DNA of 64,000 nucleotides from Asticcacaulis sp. EMRT-3. GTDB lineage: Bacteria > Pseudomonadota > Alphaproteobacteria > Caulobacterales > Caulobacteraceae. The stretch lies in the NCBI RefSeq assembly GCF_030027245.1, contig NZ_JASERT010000001.1, positions 2,782,501-2,846,500 on the forward strand. Direction: 5' to 3'. Below the pieces are notes generated by a model, which saw only the letters and a list, made by a program, of their open reading frames with translations, searched no databases and was not told the DNA's origin. Every line of letters starts with the position of its first letter. Positions within the stretch are counted from its first letter, which is position 1. Both the position numbers and the translations under genes were made by a program. Of the stretch, positions 7,786 through 16,189 are shown in pieces.

Positions 7786-9561
7786 TCAGGCCGCCAGACG
7801 GGCCGCGTCCAGCACCTCATCTATGCTGCCGCGCGCCGTCACCCCCAGCACATGCCGGTTGTGCCACAAGGTGTAGAAGAGCAGGCTCCAGGCGGCTTGC
7901 GGATGACGCAAAGGTGCCGCGTAAATGCGCCGCACGGCGGCCTGAAGCGACAGTTCGGCAATGGCCGGATGGTTCAGCAGCAGCGGTTCGATGCGACTCT
8001 TGTACTGATCGATCCATTGCCCGACTGGCGGTATGAAGCCCTGTTTTTTCGACCAGGGATCGGAACCGGGCGCATTGCGCGCCACCCAGTCGCGCAGCAG
8101 CCATTTGCCCAGCCCGTTGCGCACCTTGAGCGTCTCCGGCAAATCATAGGCGAAGGGCGACAGCACGGGATCAAGAAAGGGCGTACGCCCCTCGATACCA
8201 TGCGCCATCAGGCAGCGATCCAGTTTCAGCAGCAGATTATTGGGCAGCCATTCTGCGCAATCGATCGCCTGCAAGGTTTGCATGGCGGAAATCGCGGGCA
8301 CGGATTCGGCTTTTTCACTCTGCGCCAGACCCGTGCGCCAGGCCGGCAGGCTGTCGGCGGGCATAAGTGACGAAAACACACCGCGTGTGCGGGTTTTTTG
8401 CCGCCACAGGCCAAAGAACCAGGCTGCGCGGCGATAGCGCCTGTATCCGCCGAACAGTTCATCCGCTCCGTCGCCGCTCAGTACCACCTTCAGGCCGTCT
8501 TTGCGTGCCGCCCTGGCCAGCAGGAACAGCGGCAGGGCCGAAGAATCGGCGGTCGGATCGTCAAGGGCAGACGCCAGATGGGGCGCGTGGTTGAAAAAGT
8601 CCGCTGCCGCCATATCGACACAGTGATGGTCGGCACCCGCTCCCCGGGCCAGGGCCTCGGCCACGGATCGCTCGTTTTTCGAACCCGCGCCGGGAAATGT
8701 GGCCGTCAAGGCCACGACAGGGCGTGAATCGAGGCGCGACATCACAGTCAGCAGGGCCGAGGAATCGATCCCGCCGGACAGGAACAGCCCCACAGGCGCA
8801 TCCGAGCGCATATGAAGACGCACGCTGTCCTGCAAATGCTGATCAAGCTGGCGATAGGCCGTTTCATAGCTCAGAGGCACAGGCCGGGTGGCGCGCCGGG
8901 TATGGGGTCTGCGGCGCTCCTGGTGAACAATGGCAGCATTGTCGATCACCAGTGTCTCACCGGGCAGCAAGCGTTGTATATCGGCAAACACGGTGGTTGT
9001 CCCGGTCGTAAACTGAAGCTGAAGCATTTCCGCCCTTACGCGCGGCACCAGGCTCCTGCCGGCCAGTCCGGCGGCAATCAGGGCCTGAGGTTCAGAAGCG
9101 AAGGCAAAGAAGGCCGGCGTCATCACATAGTAGAGCTGTTTAATACCATACGGGTCGCGGGCCAGAACCAGTGCCTGTTTGCGGGCGTCGAACAGGGCCA
9201 GGGCATACATTCCGCGAAGATGACGGGTGAAACCAAGCCCATATTTTTCATAAAGATGCAGAGCCGATTCACAGTCCGATCCGGACTTAAACCCGGCCTG
9301 TGGCAAACTTTCGCGTATATCGGGATCATTATAGATTTCGCCATTGGCGACAAGAACTGTACCATCATCCGCAATGAAGGGTTGCTGGCCATGGTCGATA
9401 TCGACAATGGCCAGCCGCGTATTGAGCAGCCCAACCGTGCCATGACAAAAAATCCCGGCACCGTCCGGACCGCGATGAACAAGAGCGGCCGCCATCTTTT
9501 TGAGAGTTCCGGAATCCGCAACCTGTCCGTCGCGCATCATAATACCGGCAATTCCACACAT
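7786..9561 (-). CDS. asnB: Asparagine synthetase (glutamine-hydrolysing)
   Basis: 591 aa when started at 9561, which exposes the required Cys2 nucleophile (MCGIAGIM). The N-terminal class II glutaminase domain carries NGEIYN. The C-terminal synthetase domain has the PP-loop SGGIDSSALL and LSGDGADELFGGYRRY. It converts aspartate and glutamine to asparagine, or amidates a sugar or peptide precursor in surface-polymer loci. The divergent and adjacent glycosyltransferases suggest a possible cell-surface role, but plain asparagine synthesis is equally likely. Confidence 0.9.
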   Translation of the reverse strand: MCGIAGIMMRDGQVADSGTLKKMAAALVHRGPDGAGIFCHGTVGLLNTRLAIVDIDHGQQPFIADDGTVLVANGEIYNDPDIRESLPQAGFKSGSDCESALHLYEKYGLGFTRHLRGMYALALFDARKQALVLARDPYGIKQLYYVMTPAFFAFASEPQALIAAGLAGRSLVPRVRAEMLQLQFTTGTTTVFADIQRLLPGETLVIDNAAIVHQERRRPHTRRATRPVPLSYETAYRQLDQHLQDSVRLHMRSDAPVGLFLSGGIDSSALLTVMSRLDSRPVVALTATFPGAGSKNERSVAEALARGAGADHHCVDMAAADFFNHAPHLASALDDPTADSSALPLFLLARAARKDGLKVVLSGDGADELFGGYRRYRRAAWFFGLWRQKTRTRGVFSSLMPADSLPAWRTGLAQSEKAESVPAISAMQTLQAIDCAEWLPNNLLLKLDRCLMAHGIEGRTPFLDPVLSPFAYDLPETLKVRNGLGKWLLRDWVARNAPGSDPWSKKQGFIPPVGQWIDQYKSRIEPLLLNHPAIAELSLQAAVRRIYAAPLRHPQAAWSLLFYTLWHNRHVLGVTARGSIDEVLDAARLAA

Positions 9562-9714
9562 GGATCGTCTCACACTCATAAGGTCTGCGTTATAAGACAC
9601 CGCTCATTGCCGAGACTCGTAACGAGTATGAAACATTTTTCGATGGTGCCACACATCTGACGGTGTCATGTCTTTACCAGGTCTGCGATCCTGGCCAGGC
9701 GTGACGGAAATGCA

Positions 9715-10470
9715 ATGAAAATTTCTCTAAGTATCTGTATAATATGTAAAAATGAAGAAGACCGGATCGGCGCATGTCTGGATTCCGTCCAAGGACTTTC
9801 GGACGACGTGGTCGTGGTGGACAGCGGATCGACCGATACGACCACCGATATAGCCAGAGCAGCGGGCGCGCGGGTTTTTCACAATCCCTGGTCGGGCTAT
9901 GGGCCGCAGAAGCGTTTCAGCGAGGATATGGCCAGGCATAGCTGGATTTTAAATCTCGATGCGGATGAGGTCTTAAGCCCGGCTATCGCCCGTGAGATCC
10001 GCACCCTGTTGGAAAAGCCACCGCAATTTGTCGCCTACAGGCTCAAAATCATGACCATTTACCCGGACAAGACGGCGCCGCGTCTGTGGGCGGATTATAA
10101 TAATTATGTCCGCCTGTATGACCGAAGACAGGTGCGCTTTCGTGAAAGCCCTGTTCATGACACTGTGGATACCGGCTTACATAAAGTCGGCCAGCTTCAG
10201 GGGCAGGTACTGCATTTTTCGGCGCGTTCCTATGCCCATATACGCCAGAAGCTCGCCGCCTATACCGACCTTCAGGCCAGGACGCTCAGGAAGTCACGCC
10301 TGTATATCGCCCTGCGCCTGCCGTTTGAATATCCGGCGACCTTTTTCCGCTATTATATTATGCGCAGGCACGTGACCGGCGGATGGGACGGTATACTCAG
10401 TTCGCACCTGGCCGCCGAGGCGCGCTTTGGCCGCCTGCTCAAAATGTGGGCCTATAAGGCATCTGCCTGA
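9715..10470 (+). CDS. Family 2 glycosyltransferase, LPS-core type
   Basis: 251 aa. GT-A fold: SLSICIICKNEEDRIGACLD at the N-terminus, VVVDSGSTDTT, then LNLDADEVL as the DXD-like nucleotide-sugar/metal site. This resembles WaaE/KdtX-type beta-glycosyltransferases that add a sugar to the lipopolysaccharide core. No membrane segment is obvious. Its 3' end overlaps the convergent glycosyltransferase gene by 19 bp. Confidence 0.85.
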   Translation: MKISLSICIICKNEEDRIGACLDSVQGLSDDVVVVDSGSTDTTTDIARAAGARVFHNPWSGYGPQKRFSEDMARHSWILNLDADEVLSPAIAREIRTLLEKPPQFVAYRLKIMTIYPDKTAPRLWADYNNYVRLYDRRQVRFRESPVHDTVDTGLHKVGQLQGQVLHFSARSYAHIRQKLAAYTDLQARTLRKSRLYIALRLPFEYPATFFRYYIMRRHVTGGWDGILSSHLAAEARFGRLLKMWAYKASA

Positions 10471-11504
10471 GCCGCTATGCTCACGATGGCCTGACGCAGC
10501 CGCGCGCGTCCTGCCGCGAAGCCATATTGGCCAAGCGCACGGGCCTGGGCTTTTTGGGCCATATCTGTGGTTTCCGGCCAGTGCGTGATGACGTCGCGCA
10601 GGGCGTGAGCCAGGGCCTGCGGGTTTCCGCCGGGAAACAGGCGGCCATAGGTGCCGCCATCTAATATCTCGCGCGGCCCTTCCAGGTCGGAAGCCGCCAC
10701 GGGGACGCCCGCCGCCATCGCTTCGACGACGACCAGCCCAAATGGCTCATAGCGTGATGGCACGACAAACAGATCCAGTTCGCCGAGAAAGGGCAGGACA
10801 GGCGACTGCCAGCCGCAAAAGGTAACAAAGGCCTCCAGATTCAGGTTGTGGCATTGCGCGGCAAGCGCCTCGCCTTCGGGCCCCTCTCCGGCGATACGCA
10901 AGCTAAAGGCGACGCCCTCATCGCACAAGATCGCCGCCGCCTTGAGCAGCACGTCGAAACCCTTTTGCTCATGCAGTCGTCCCAGGGCGCCGATCACCGG
11001 TACACCCGTCGGCGCGGGCTTGACCGGCAGGCTGTCCAGCGGGCTGAAATTGCTGACCAGACACGCGGGCGTATCGGGATAGCGCTGCCTGACGTGTTGC
11101 AGCACATTCTGACTGACGCAAATTGCCGCCTTCATATGTCTGAGGTGCGCCTTGTCAAAGGCGTTATGCATGACCTGAACGGTTTTGCCGCCCAGACCGG
11201 CCAGCGGTGACAGGCACAGGCCCGCCGCCCGGTTGCCATGCGCCAGAACCATGTCCGGGCGAAAGGCGCGGCTATAACGGCGCAGGCGCAGGCTGGCCAG
11301 CGGGTCGAGATTGAAGCGCGCCTGCAAGGGTGCAAAGGCGCCAGGGGTGATCTGCGACGCCAAAAGACCCTCAGCCAAAAGACCCCCGGGATGACCGATG
11401 CTCAGCACCTCGAAGCCTTCCTCCGTCAGCGCGTGATGATAATGCACAGCCATCGCCTCCACGCCGCCCCGCGCTTTGGCCAGCATGATGTTGATGATGC
11501 GCAT
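10452..11504 (-). CDS. Family 4 glycosyltransferase
   Basis: 350 aa from the ATG at 11504, preferred over the one two codons upstream because AGGA has correct spacing. GT-B fold with an N-terminal GGVEAMAVHYHHAL acceptor-side motif, GALGRLHEQKGFDVLLKA at the start of the donor domain and the E-x7-E motif in PSRYEPFGLVVVEAMAAGVP. It is probably a retaining glycosyltransferase of lipopolysaccharide or exopolysaccharide assembly, acting with the convergent family 2 enzyme. Confidence 0.87.
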   Translation of the reverse strand: MRIINIMLAKARGGVEAMAVHYHHALTEEGFEVLSIGHPGGLLAEGLLASQITPGAFAPLQARFNLDPLASLRLRRYSRAFRPDMVLAHGNRAAGLCLSPLAGLGGKTVQVMHNAFDKAHLRHMKAAICVSQNVLQHVRQRYPDTPACLVSNFSPLDSLPVKPAPTGVPVIGALGRLHEQKGFDVLLKAAAILCDEGVAFSLRIAGEGPEGEALAAQCHNLNLEAFVTFCGWQSPVLPFLGELDLFVVPSRYEPFGLVVVEAMAAGVPVAASDLEGPREILDGGTYGRLFPGGNPQALAHALRDVITHWPETTDMAQKAQARALGQYGFAAGRARLRQAIVSIAAQADAL

Positions 11505-11943
11505 GAACATATCCTGGAAACGTGGGTCTAAATGGAGTCAAGCCGAACCAAATTGCGGCGCTCACCGAGACCTGCCTGATGATTCGCCTAAAGCAACGAG
11601 CGTTTAATTTGACTTACAAATTGAATGCGAGATGCGGAAAAACGTAAATGTAGAGCGGGTTGCATGCCTTTGACCGATTCAATCAGAATGCAAACCGCTC
11701 TAAAGCGAACCTAAACCAACTTCCATTTTGCGCTGATTTAAGCGGCGATAAGCGGAGCTTCTGTGGTTGCCGCCCGGAGCGCAAGAAGATTCTGATCTAA
11801 ATGGCCCTATGACCCCATCGCTGTTAAAAAGGCCAAGTGAGAAACAATTAGCGAACATTTGCTTTCTCTGTGATGTCGGCCCGATGAGCCTTCGAGGCCA
11901 GACGGCTGATTGTAGCGCGGTGTGCTCGGAACAATCGCGCCAC
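11505..11943. other. Intergenic stretch without a recognisable gene
   Basis: Contains one copy of the 116-bp dispersed repeat (11590-11702). About 240 bp beyond it, up to the break point of the integrase remnant, show no convincing coding frame; only short frames occur. It may be the degraded far side of the dusA-linked insertion. Confidence 0.6.
11590..11702 (+). repeat. 116-bp dispersed palindromic repeat, copy A
   Basis: Begins AGCAACGAGCG and ends ACCGCTCTA. It has two nested hairpins: AATTTG/CAAATT around ACTTA in the left half, and a longer stem TAGAGCGGGTTGCAT / ATGCAAACCGCTCTA in the right half, whose loop holds a GATTC (GANTC, the CcrM methylation target in Caulobacterales). This copy lacks one A relative to other copies (GTAAATG against GTAAAATG). 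Confidence 0.9.
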
Positions 11944-12695
11944 GAATGATGCGGCCGATGGGGAAGATAGTTCGGTCGCCGCTACGGAAGAACTCAATCA
12001 GAGCGTTGATTTCATCCTCTCTCGGGCGCCTGTCCCTTTCGCGGCTTTTACCAATAAGCCCGAGCCGGCCCAGTGCGATGCGTGCCAGATCGACATGCTC
12101 ATACCAAGCTGCGATGACTTTGACTCATCGCAGCTTGGCAAGCGCGACTGCGCGTCGCCGCTTATGCGGCGAGCCATGCGGCGCTTGAGCTGCAAAAATG
12201 CGAATACCAACTTGCACCTAAATAGGTTCAGGTCTGCGCAAGTTGGTATCAGTTGTCAGGGGGCAGGCCGTGGATAGCGGCTCCGTGGGAAGGCAGTGTG
12301 CTGGTGTAAACCAATATCTACCCCGACCGTCACAGGGCCAGCGCCGTCCCTGGCGCGCGTCTTACCGAAAGCAATTATACGCTCCCGATCAAGCTTATCG
12401 AGCCTGACCTCGCCCAAATGCCTTTCAATGAGCTTCAGGCTATACTCTTTTGATCGCCCGATTTTCTTGCCAACCTCCTTCATATCGGAGATATGAAGCG
12501 CTATAAGGCCCTTGAATGTCTTTATACCGTCCACATTCTTTTTGGTCGGCGTTTTGCCATTGTCGATTTCGCTCTCTACACGTCGCGACCAGATTTCAGC
12601 ATCTTTTTTCAGGGAAAGGTCTCGCTCAGGACGTGACCCTTCCGGCAGATCATTGCCCGCCAGTTCCCGGAAGGAAGCCGCGTTAAGGTCGCCAT
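11944..12695 (-). pseudogene. Decayed tyrosine integrase remnant (dusA-associated type)
   Basis: Reading leftwards from the ATG at 12695: MATLTRLPSGNWRAMICRKG begins the classic N-terminal domain, then VLSETFP, where the frame breaks near 12612 (one base missing). The next frame continues KKDAEIWSRRVESEIDNG and the core-binding domain ALHISDMKEVGKK through GAGPVTVGVDIG. It breaks again near 12308 (an extra base in GGTTTAC) and resumes YTSTLPSHGAAIHGLPPDN. It is then interrupted by the small element at 12098-12252, and resumes at 12097 with EHVDLARIALGRLGLIGKSR up to GRIIRGAI. The catalytic C-terminus is gone. At least four lesions make it non-functional. It lies 126 bp from the dusA start and is divergent from it. 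Confidence 0.85.
12098..12252. mobile_element. 155-bp MITE-like element inserted in the integrase remnant
   Basis: Imperfect terminal inverted repeats: left CTCATACCAAGCTGCG (12098-12113), right CGCAAGTTGGTATCAG (12237-12252). Inside are two strong hairpins, 12104-12138 (14-bp perfect arms, CCAAGCTGCGATGA) and about 12203-12252. No coding capacity. It separates two pieces of integrase sequence that would otherwise be contiguous (GLPPDN before, EHVDLARIAL after), so it is an insertion. Confidence 0.7.
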
Positions 12696-12820
12696 ACTGA
12701 GCGCTCCGGCGTGAACAAAACGTGTGCAGTGAGAGATCGTAAGTGGTAGTATATGGTCGTTTTTTTGCTGCACACGGGGCGTAAGTCGTTCTCGTTTTAG
12801 TCTTTGATAGTATTGAAAAA

Positions 12821-13840
12821 ATGATTAAAAAGCAAGCACATATTTTTAGTGTGGCCCCGATGATGGACTGGACGGATCGGCATTGCCGCGCCTTCCATCG
12901 CGCCCTGACGCGTCATGCCTTGCTCTATACGGAGATGGTCACGACCAAGGCGGTTATTCATGGCGACCGTGAGCGCCTGATCGGCTTTGACGCCTGTGAG
13001 CATCCGGTGGCTCTGCAACTGGGTGGTTCGGAGCCGGACGAACTGGCGCAATGCGCCAAGATCGCCGAAGACTGGGGCTATGACGAGGTCAATCTCAATT
13101 GCGGCTGCCCATCCGACCGGGTGCAATCGGGGGCTTTCGGGGCCTGCCTGATGCTGGAACCGCAAAAAGTGGCCGACGGGATGCAGGCCATGCGCGAAGC
13201 CGTGGCGATACCGGTTACGGTCAAGTGCCGCATCGGCGTTGATGAGCAGCATCCGCGCGACAGTCTGTTTTCTCTGGTCGAGGCCTGCGCCAAAGCGGGG
13301 GTGACCAGTTTTGCCGTCCATGCGCGCAAGGCCTGGCTGAAGGGCTTGTCGCCCAAGGAAAACCGCGATATTCCGCCGCTCGATTACGATCTGGTCTATG
13401 AGCTGAAGCGCAGCCATCCCGAACTGACCATCGTGATCAATGGCGGCATTGCCTCGCTGGATGCGGCCGAGGCCCATCTGGCCTATGTTGATGGTGTGAT
13501 GCTGGGGCGTGCCGCCTATCACGAACCGGCTCTGCTGGGGCAGGTGGACCGGCGCTTTTTCGGCAAAACGGATGATGTCGGCGTGTTCGCGGCGCTTGAC
13601 GCCTATCGCCCCTATATGCAGGCGCAGCTTGCGGCAGGTGTGCCGCTGACCCACATGACGCGCCACATGCTGGGTCTGATGCACGGCCTGGCCGGGGCGC
13701 GGGCTTTTCGCCGCATCTTGACGGTGGATTCGATCGCGCCGGGCGCCGGGCTTGAGGTGCTGGATCGCGCTGTCGATGCTGTGCAGGAAGCCCAGGCGGC
13801 GGTCGAGGCGCGCCGTGCTGCTTTTACGGATGCAGGATAA
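12821..13840 (+). CDS. dusA: tRNA-dihydrouridine(20/20a) synthase DusA
   Basis: 339 aa. FMN-dependent reduction of uridine in the tRNA D-loop. Family signatures: FSVAPMMDWTDRHCR at the N-terminus, LNCGCPSDRVQSGAFGACLM with the active-site Cys, VKCRIGVDEQ, FAVHARKAWLKGLSPKENR and INGGIASLDAAEAHL. Full length. The 5' end is the known attachment target of a family of integrases, and an integrase remnant lies just upstream. The 3' end overlaps the convergent protease gene by 17 bp. Confidence 0.95.
   Translation: MIKKQAHIFSVAPMMDWTDRHCRAFHRALTRHALLYTEMVTTKAVIHGDRERLIGFDACEHPVALQLGGSEPDELAQCAKIAEDWGYDEVNLNCGCPSDRVQSGAFGACLMLEPQKVADGMQAMREAVAIPVTVKCRIGVDEQHPRDSLFSLVEACAKAGVTSFAVHARKAWLKGLSPKENRDIPPLDYDLVYELKRSHPELTIVINGGIASLDAAEAHLAYVDGVMLGRAAYHEPALLGQVDRRFFGKTDDVGVFAALDAYRPYMQAQLAAGVPLTHMTRHMLGLMHGLAGARAFRRILTVDSIAPGAGLEVLDRAVDAVQEAQAAVEARRAAFTDAG
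12852..12884 (+). other. Candidate attachment-site region in the dusA 5' end
   Basis: The codons for VAPMMDWTD, the conserved stretch used as attachment core by dusA-type integrases, sit 157 bp from the integrase remnant start. The assignment rests on family knowledge and position; no second att copy was found in the window, so the element's other end is missing or lost. Confidence 0.35.
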
Positions 13841-14351
13841 GGCTGGAAGGCGTGGCTTCGATGCGCGATAACCGCCCCAGATAGCTCATGCCGAGCAGGG
13901 AGGTGGAAAGCCCGTCTTTCAGCACCAGGGCCGGAACATCCGATACCGTACTTTGGCCGATTTCGACCGAAGCCAAGGTGACGGAGGCGGCCAGCACCTG
14001 TCCGTTGGCGGTGGCCACCTTGTGATCATAGGTGAGGGTGCGGGCGTCGAAGCCGAGGCGCTGGGCGTCGGCGGGTGTCAGGGCCACGACGGTTGCGCCG
14101 GTATCGACCAGAAAATGTACAGCGTGGTCATTGACGGAGGCATTGGCCCAGAAATGACCATCCGCCGCCTTGGGGATGGCCGTGACGTGGCTGTCGCTGA
14201 CCGAGGCCGACAAATTGGCGACGGCGGTGGTGACGCTGGCACTGGCGACGCTGGCCGGGATTTCCGGGTGCGGATCGAGCGACAGAACGCCGCTACCGGC
14301 CAGAACCGCGCAAAACACCGCGCTGCCCAGGACAATGGCCGATCTGATCAT
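13824..14351 (-). CDS. Retropepsin-like aspartic protease, membrane-anchored
   Basis: 175 aa from the ATG at 14351 (GGAGCG upstream). One N-terminal membrane segment (SAIVLGSAVFCAVLAGSGVL) leads to a clan AA domain with the catalytic triad region VHFLVDTGATVVALTP and the second conserved strand SLLGMSYLGRL. It is similar to periplasmic retropepsin-like proteins of alphaproteobacteria, with one catalytic Asp per chain and so probably a dimer. The substrate is unknown. Confidence 0.85.
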   Translation of the reverse strand: MIRSAIVLGSAVFCAVLAGSGVLSLDPHPEIPASVASASVTTAVANLSASVSDSHVTAIPKAADGHFWANASVNDHAVHFLVDTGATVVALTPADAQRLGFDARTLTYDHKVATANGQVLAASVTLASVEIGQSTVSDVPALVLKDGLSTSLLGMSYLGRLSRIEATPSSLILHP

Positions 14352-14606
14352 GAAGACGCTCCGCGATAAGCCGACAGAACCGGCATAGACCCGTTTTGGG
14401 TATGCCGCCATCATGGCACAGGAGGGTTGCTGTTCAATGAATCGCCGTAACGATTACCGTCTATGTTATTTTTTGAACTTAAACGCATCCGTTAATAATA
14501 ATTAATTCCATTAAATACAGATATTTAAATTGAACATGAAAAATAATATGCTCCGTATTCGGAATAATTCTTGTTATTTTTTGCACACTCAAGCATACTC
14601 AACCCC

Positions 14607-14656
14607 GACGCGACGACGACTGAGAGGGTGAAAACCCCTGCGAGCCGCGGCGCGTC
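14607..14656 (+). promoter_or_regulatory. Structured 5' leader of the 44-aa protein gene
   Basis: Outer arms GACGCG (14607-14612) and CGCGTC (14651-14656) enclose a GGGT-GAAA-ACCC tetraloop hairpin, 40 bp before the start codon and directly after an AT-rich segment likely to hold the promoter. Folding potential is visible; no known riboswitch class was recognised. Confidence 0.4.
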
Positions 14657-14695
14657 TTCTGGTCCATCACGCATTTGGAAAAGGAGACGCACCCC

Positions 14696-14830
14696 ATGCA
14701 AGACCAAGACAAGAAACAACATGCCATGACCTCTTTCGCTCTGTTCGGCGGCTTTTTCGGCAGTCCGCGCAGCAAGACGGAACGGGCTGTCAGTCGCCCT
14801 CAGGATTACAAGCCGTTTAACCGCAAATAG
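14696..14830 (+). CDS. 44-aa hypothetical protein
   Basis: Short frame with a strong ribosome-binding site AAGGAGA nine bases before the ATG. The product begins MQDQDKKQHAMTSFALFGGF and ends PQDYKPFNRK: polar ends around a Gly/Phe-rich centre. A clear terminator follows (14870-14906), so it is a single-gene transcript. The function was not recognised. The combination of good translation signal, leader structure and terminator makes it credible as a real small protein. Confidence 0.65.
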   Translation: MQDQDKKQHAMTSFALFGGFFGSPRSKTERAVSRPQDYKPFNRK

Positions 14831-14869
14831 GTCGTTCGCTTTTCGCGGCAACCTCGATTCTGAAATGCA

Positions 14870-14906
14870 AAAATCCTCCCATGAACCGGTCATGGGAGGA
14901 TTTTTT
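14870..14906 (+). terminator. Rho-independent terminator, bidirectional
   Basis: Stem TCCTCCCATGA / TCATGGGAGGA around ACCGG, flanked by A5 on the left and T6 on the right, so it can end both the 44-aa gene and the leftward gene at 14947-15321. Confidence 0.9.
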
Positions 14907-14946
14907 ATGCACGCCGCCCTGAATGAGACAAGGCGCCGAGCTTCAG

Positions 14947-15321
14947 CTAGTTCGAGGCCAGCTTCACGCCGGACTTGGCTTCCGCCGCTGCCATATTGGG
15001 GCTGGTCTTGGAAATCCGGGTCGAAGCGCCCGAACCGTCAGCGTTGAATTTCGACGAAGCCTCGACCCAGTACAGGCCGTCGGCAGCCAGGAAGTTGTAC
15101 TTGTAATCGACATTGTAAGCATTGCCGTGGAAGTCGCAGCTTTCAACATTGACCATCTGTTTGCCGGTGACAGGCACGACCTTGCTGACGGCTGCCTTGG
15201 CGACACCGGCAGCGAGCATACCGGCTGTCGATTCCTGGTCGTCCGAGCAGCTTCCCGCCTGAGCTGAGACGGCGGTCAGGGCCAGGGCGGCGGTAGCGAT
15301 AATAAGAACTTGTTTGATCAT
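14947..15321 (-). CDS. Secreted protein of unknown function, tandem paralogue 1
   Basis: 124 aa from the ATG at 15321 (GGAGA upstream). Signal peptide ending SAQA, then SCSDDQESTAGM, GKQMVNVESCDFHG, YKYNFLAADGLYWVEA and the C-terminal AKSGVKLASN. It shares most of these landmarks with the next gene, so the two are duplicates. Two cysteines could form a disulfide. No known family was recognised; a periplasmic location is likely. Confidence 0.75.
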   Translation of the reverse strand: MIKQVLIIATAALALTAVSAQAGSCSDDQESTAGMLAAGVAKAAVSKVVPVTGKQMVNVESCDFHGNAYNVDYKYNFLAADGLYWVEASSKFNADGSGASTRISKTSPNMAAAEAKSGVKLASN

Positions 15322-15492
15322 GGGGTTTCTCTCCTTGATTTCTTCAGGGTGAGTTGAAGCTACAACAAATTGAAAAACATTCAGTAAATCCCGGAAAAAC
15401 CTTTTGTTAGGCGGGGTAAACGCCGGTATCGGCAAACCCTTGATTTTGTACGGTTGAAAGTTAATGTTTCAAATGAAACCATGAACATAAAG

Positions 15493-15530
15493 AAAAAGCG
15501 CGAAAAAATTTTATTTTTTCCCGCGCCTTA
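15493..15530 (-). terminator. Rho-independent terminator downstream of the second paralogue
   Basis: On the minus strand a GGCGCGGGAAAAAAT / ATTTTTTCGCGC stem is followed by T5, immediately beyond the stop of the gene at 15538. Confidence 0.75.
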
Positions 15531-15537
15531 TCTGAAT

Positions 15538-15924
15538 TTAGTTGGAAGCGAGCTTCACGCCAGCCTTGGCCGAAGCGGCTGCCAGATTGGGGCTCAGCGA
15601 GGTGAACTTCATATCGGCCACAGCACCGCCGGTAAATTTGGCATGGCCGGAAACCCAGTACAGGCCATCGGCGCCGATGACATTATACTTGAAATCGGCG
15701 ATCAGGCTGCCGCCCGCTGAATCGCAGGTATCGATATTGATCATCTGCTTGCCAGCCGTGTGAACGACACTGGAAATCTTGGCGGCGGCGGCGGCGGCAA
15801 TCGCCTTGCCGACCGTATTTTCCTGGCCGTCATCGCAATCGGCCATGGCCTGACCGGCGAAAACAACGGCGGATAAGCCCAGTACACCGGCAACAAGCCA
15901 GGTTTTGGAAGCGGACTTCTGCAT
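15538..15924 (-). CDS. Secreted protein of unknown function, tandem paralogue 2
   Basis: 128 aa. Signal peptide ending QAMA, then DCDDGQENTVGK, AGKQMINIDTCDSAGG, FKYNVIGADGLYWVSG and SPNLAAASAKAGVKLASN. It mirrors the neighbour at 14947-15321 in the spacing of both Cys residues, the YN..GADGLYWV motif and the identical end GVKLASN. Each copy has its own terminator, so they may be regulated separately. The function was not recognised. Confidence 0.75.
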   Translation of the reverse strand: MQKSASKTWLVAGVLGLSAVVFAGQAMADCDDGQENTVGKAIAAAAAAKISSVVHTAGKQMINIDTCDSAGGSLIADFKYNVIGADGLYWVSGHAKFTGGAVADMKFTSLSPNLAAASAKAGVKLASN

Positions 15925-16098
15925 TTTGCAAACTCTCTTGATATATTACGCGTTACGATTCAAGTGACCGGCCCAGCCGTTTTTCGGCATGTCGATTGGC
16001 CTTGAGCGTGCTTTTATATAACTGTGTTTAATGTGTGGTGAATTTTATTGCGCTGCACGAAATATTTTTAATGCCCTGAATATACTGATAGAACTCAT

Positions 16099-16132
16099 AA
16101 AAAAAGGAGACATCGCCGGGATGTCTCCTTTT
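16099..16132. terminator. Terminator downstream of the chemoreceptor
   Basis: Stem AAAAGGAGACATC / GATGTCTCCTTTT around GCCGG; A/T-rich flanks allow function in either direction. Confidence 0.85.
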
Positions 16133-16189
16133 CGTCTGTTGTGGCGTGGCCTCATACCGGCCGGGCCTGGCCGGGGTTGAGGACGCGCG

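Noticed and set aside
8812..9660. 282-codon plus-strand open frame
   Set aside because: Antisense to asparagine synthetase; no family resemblance.
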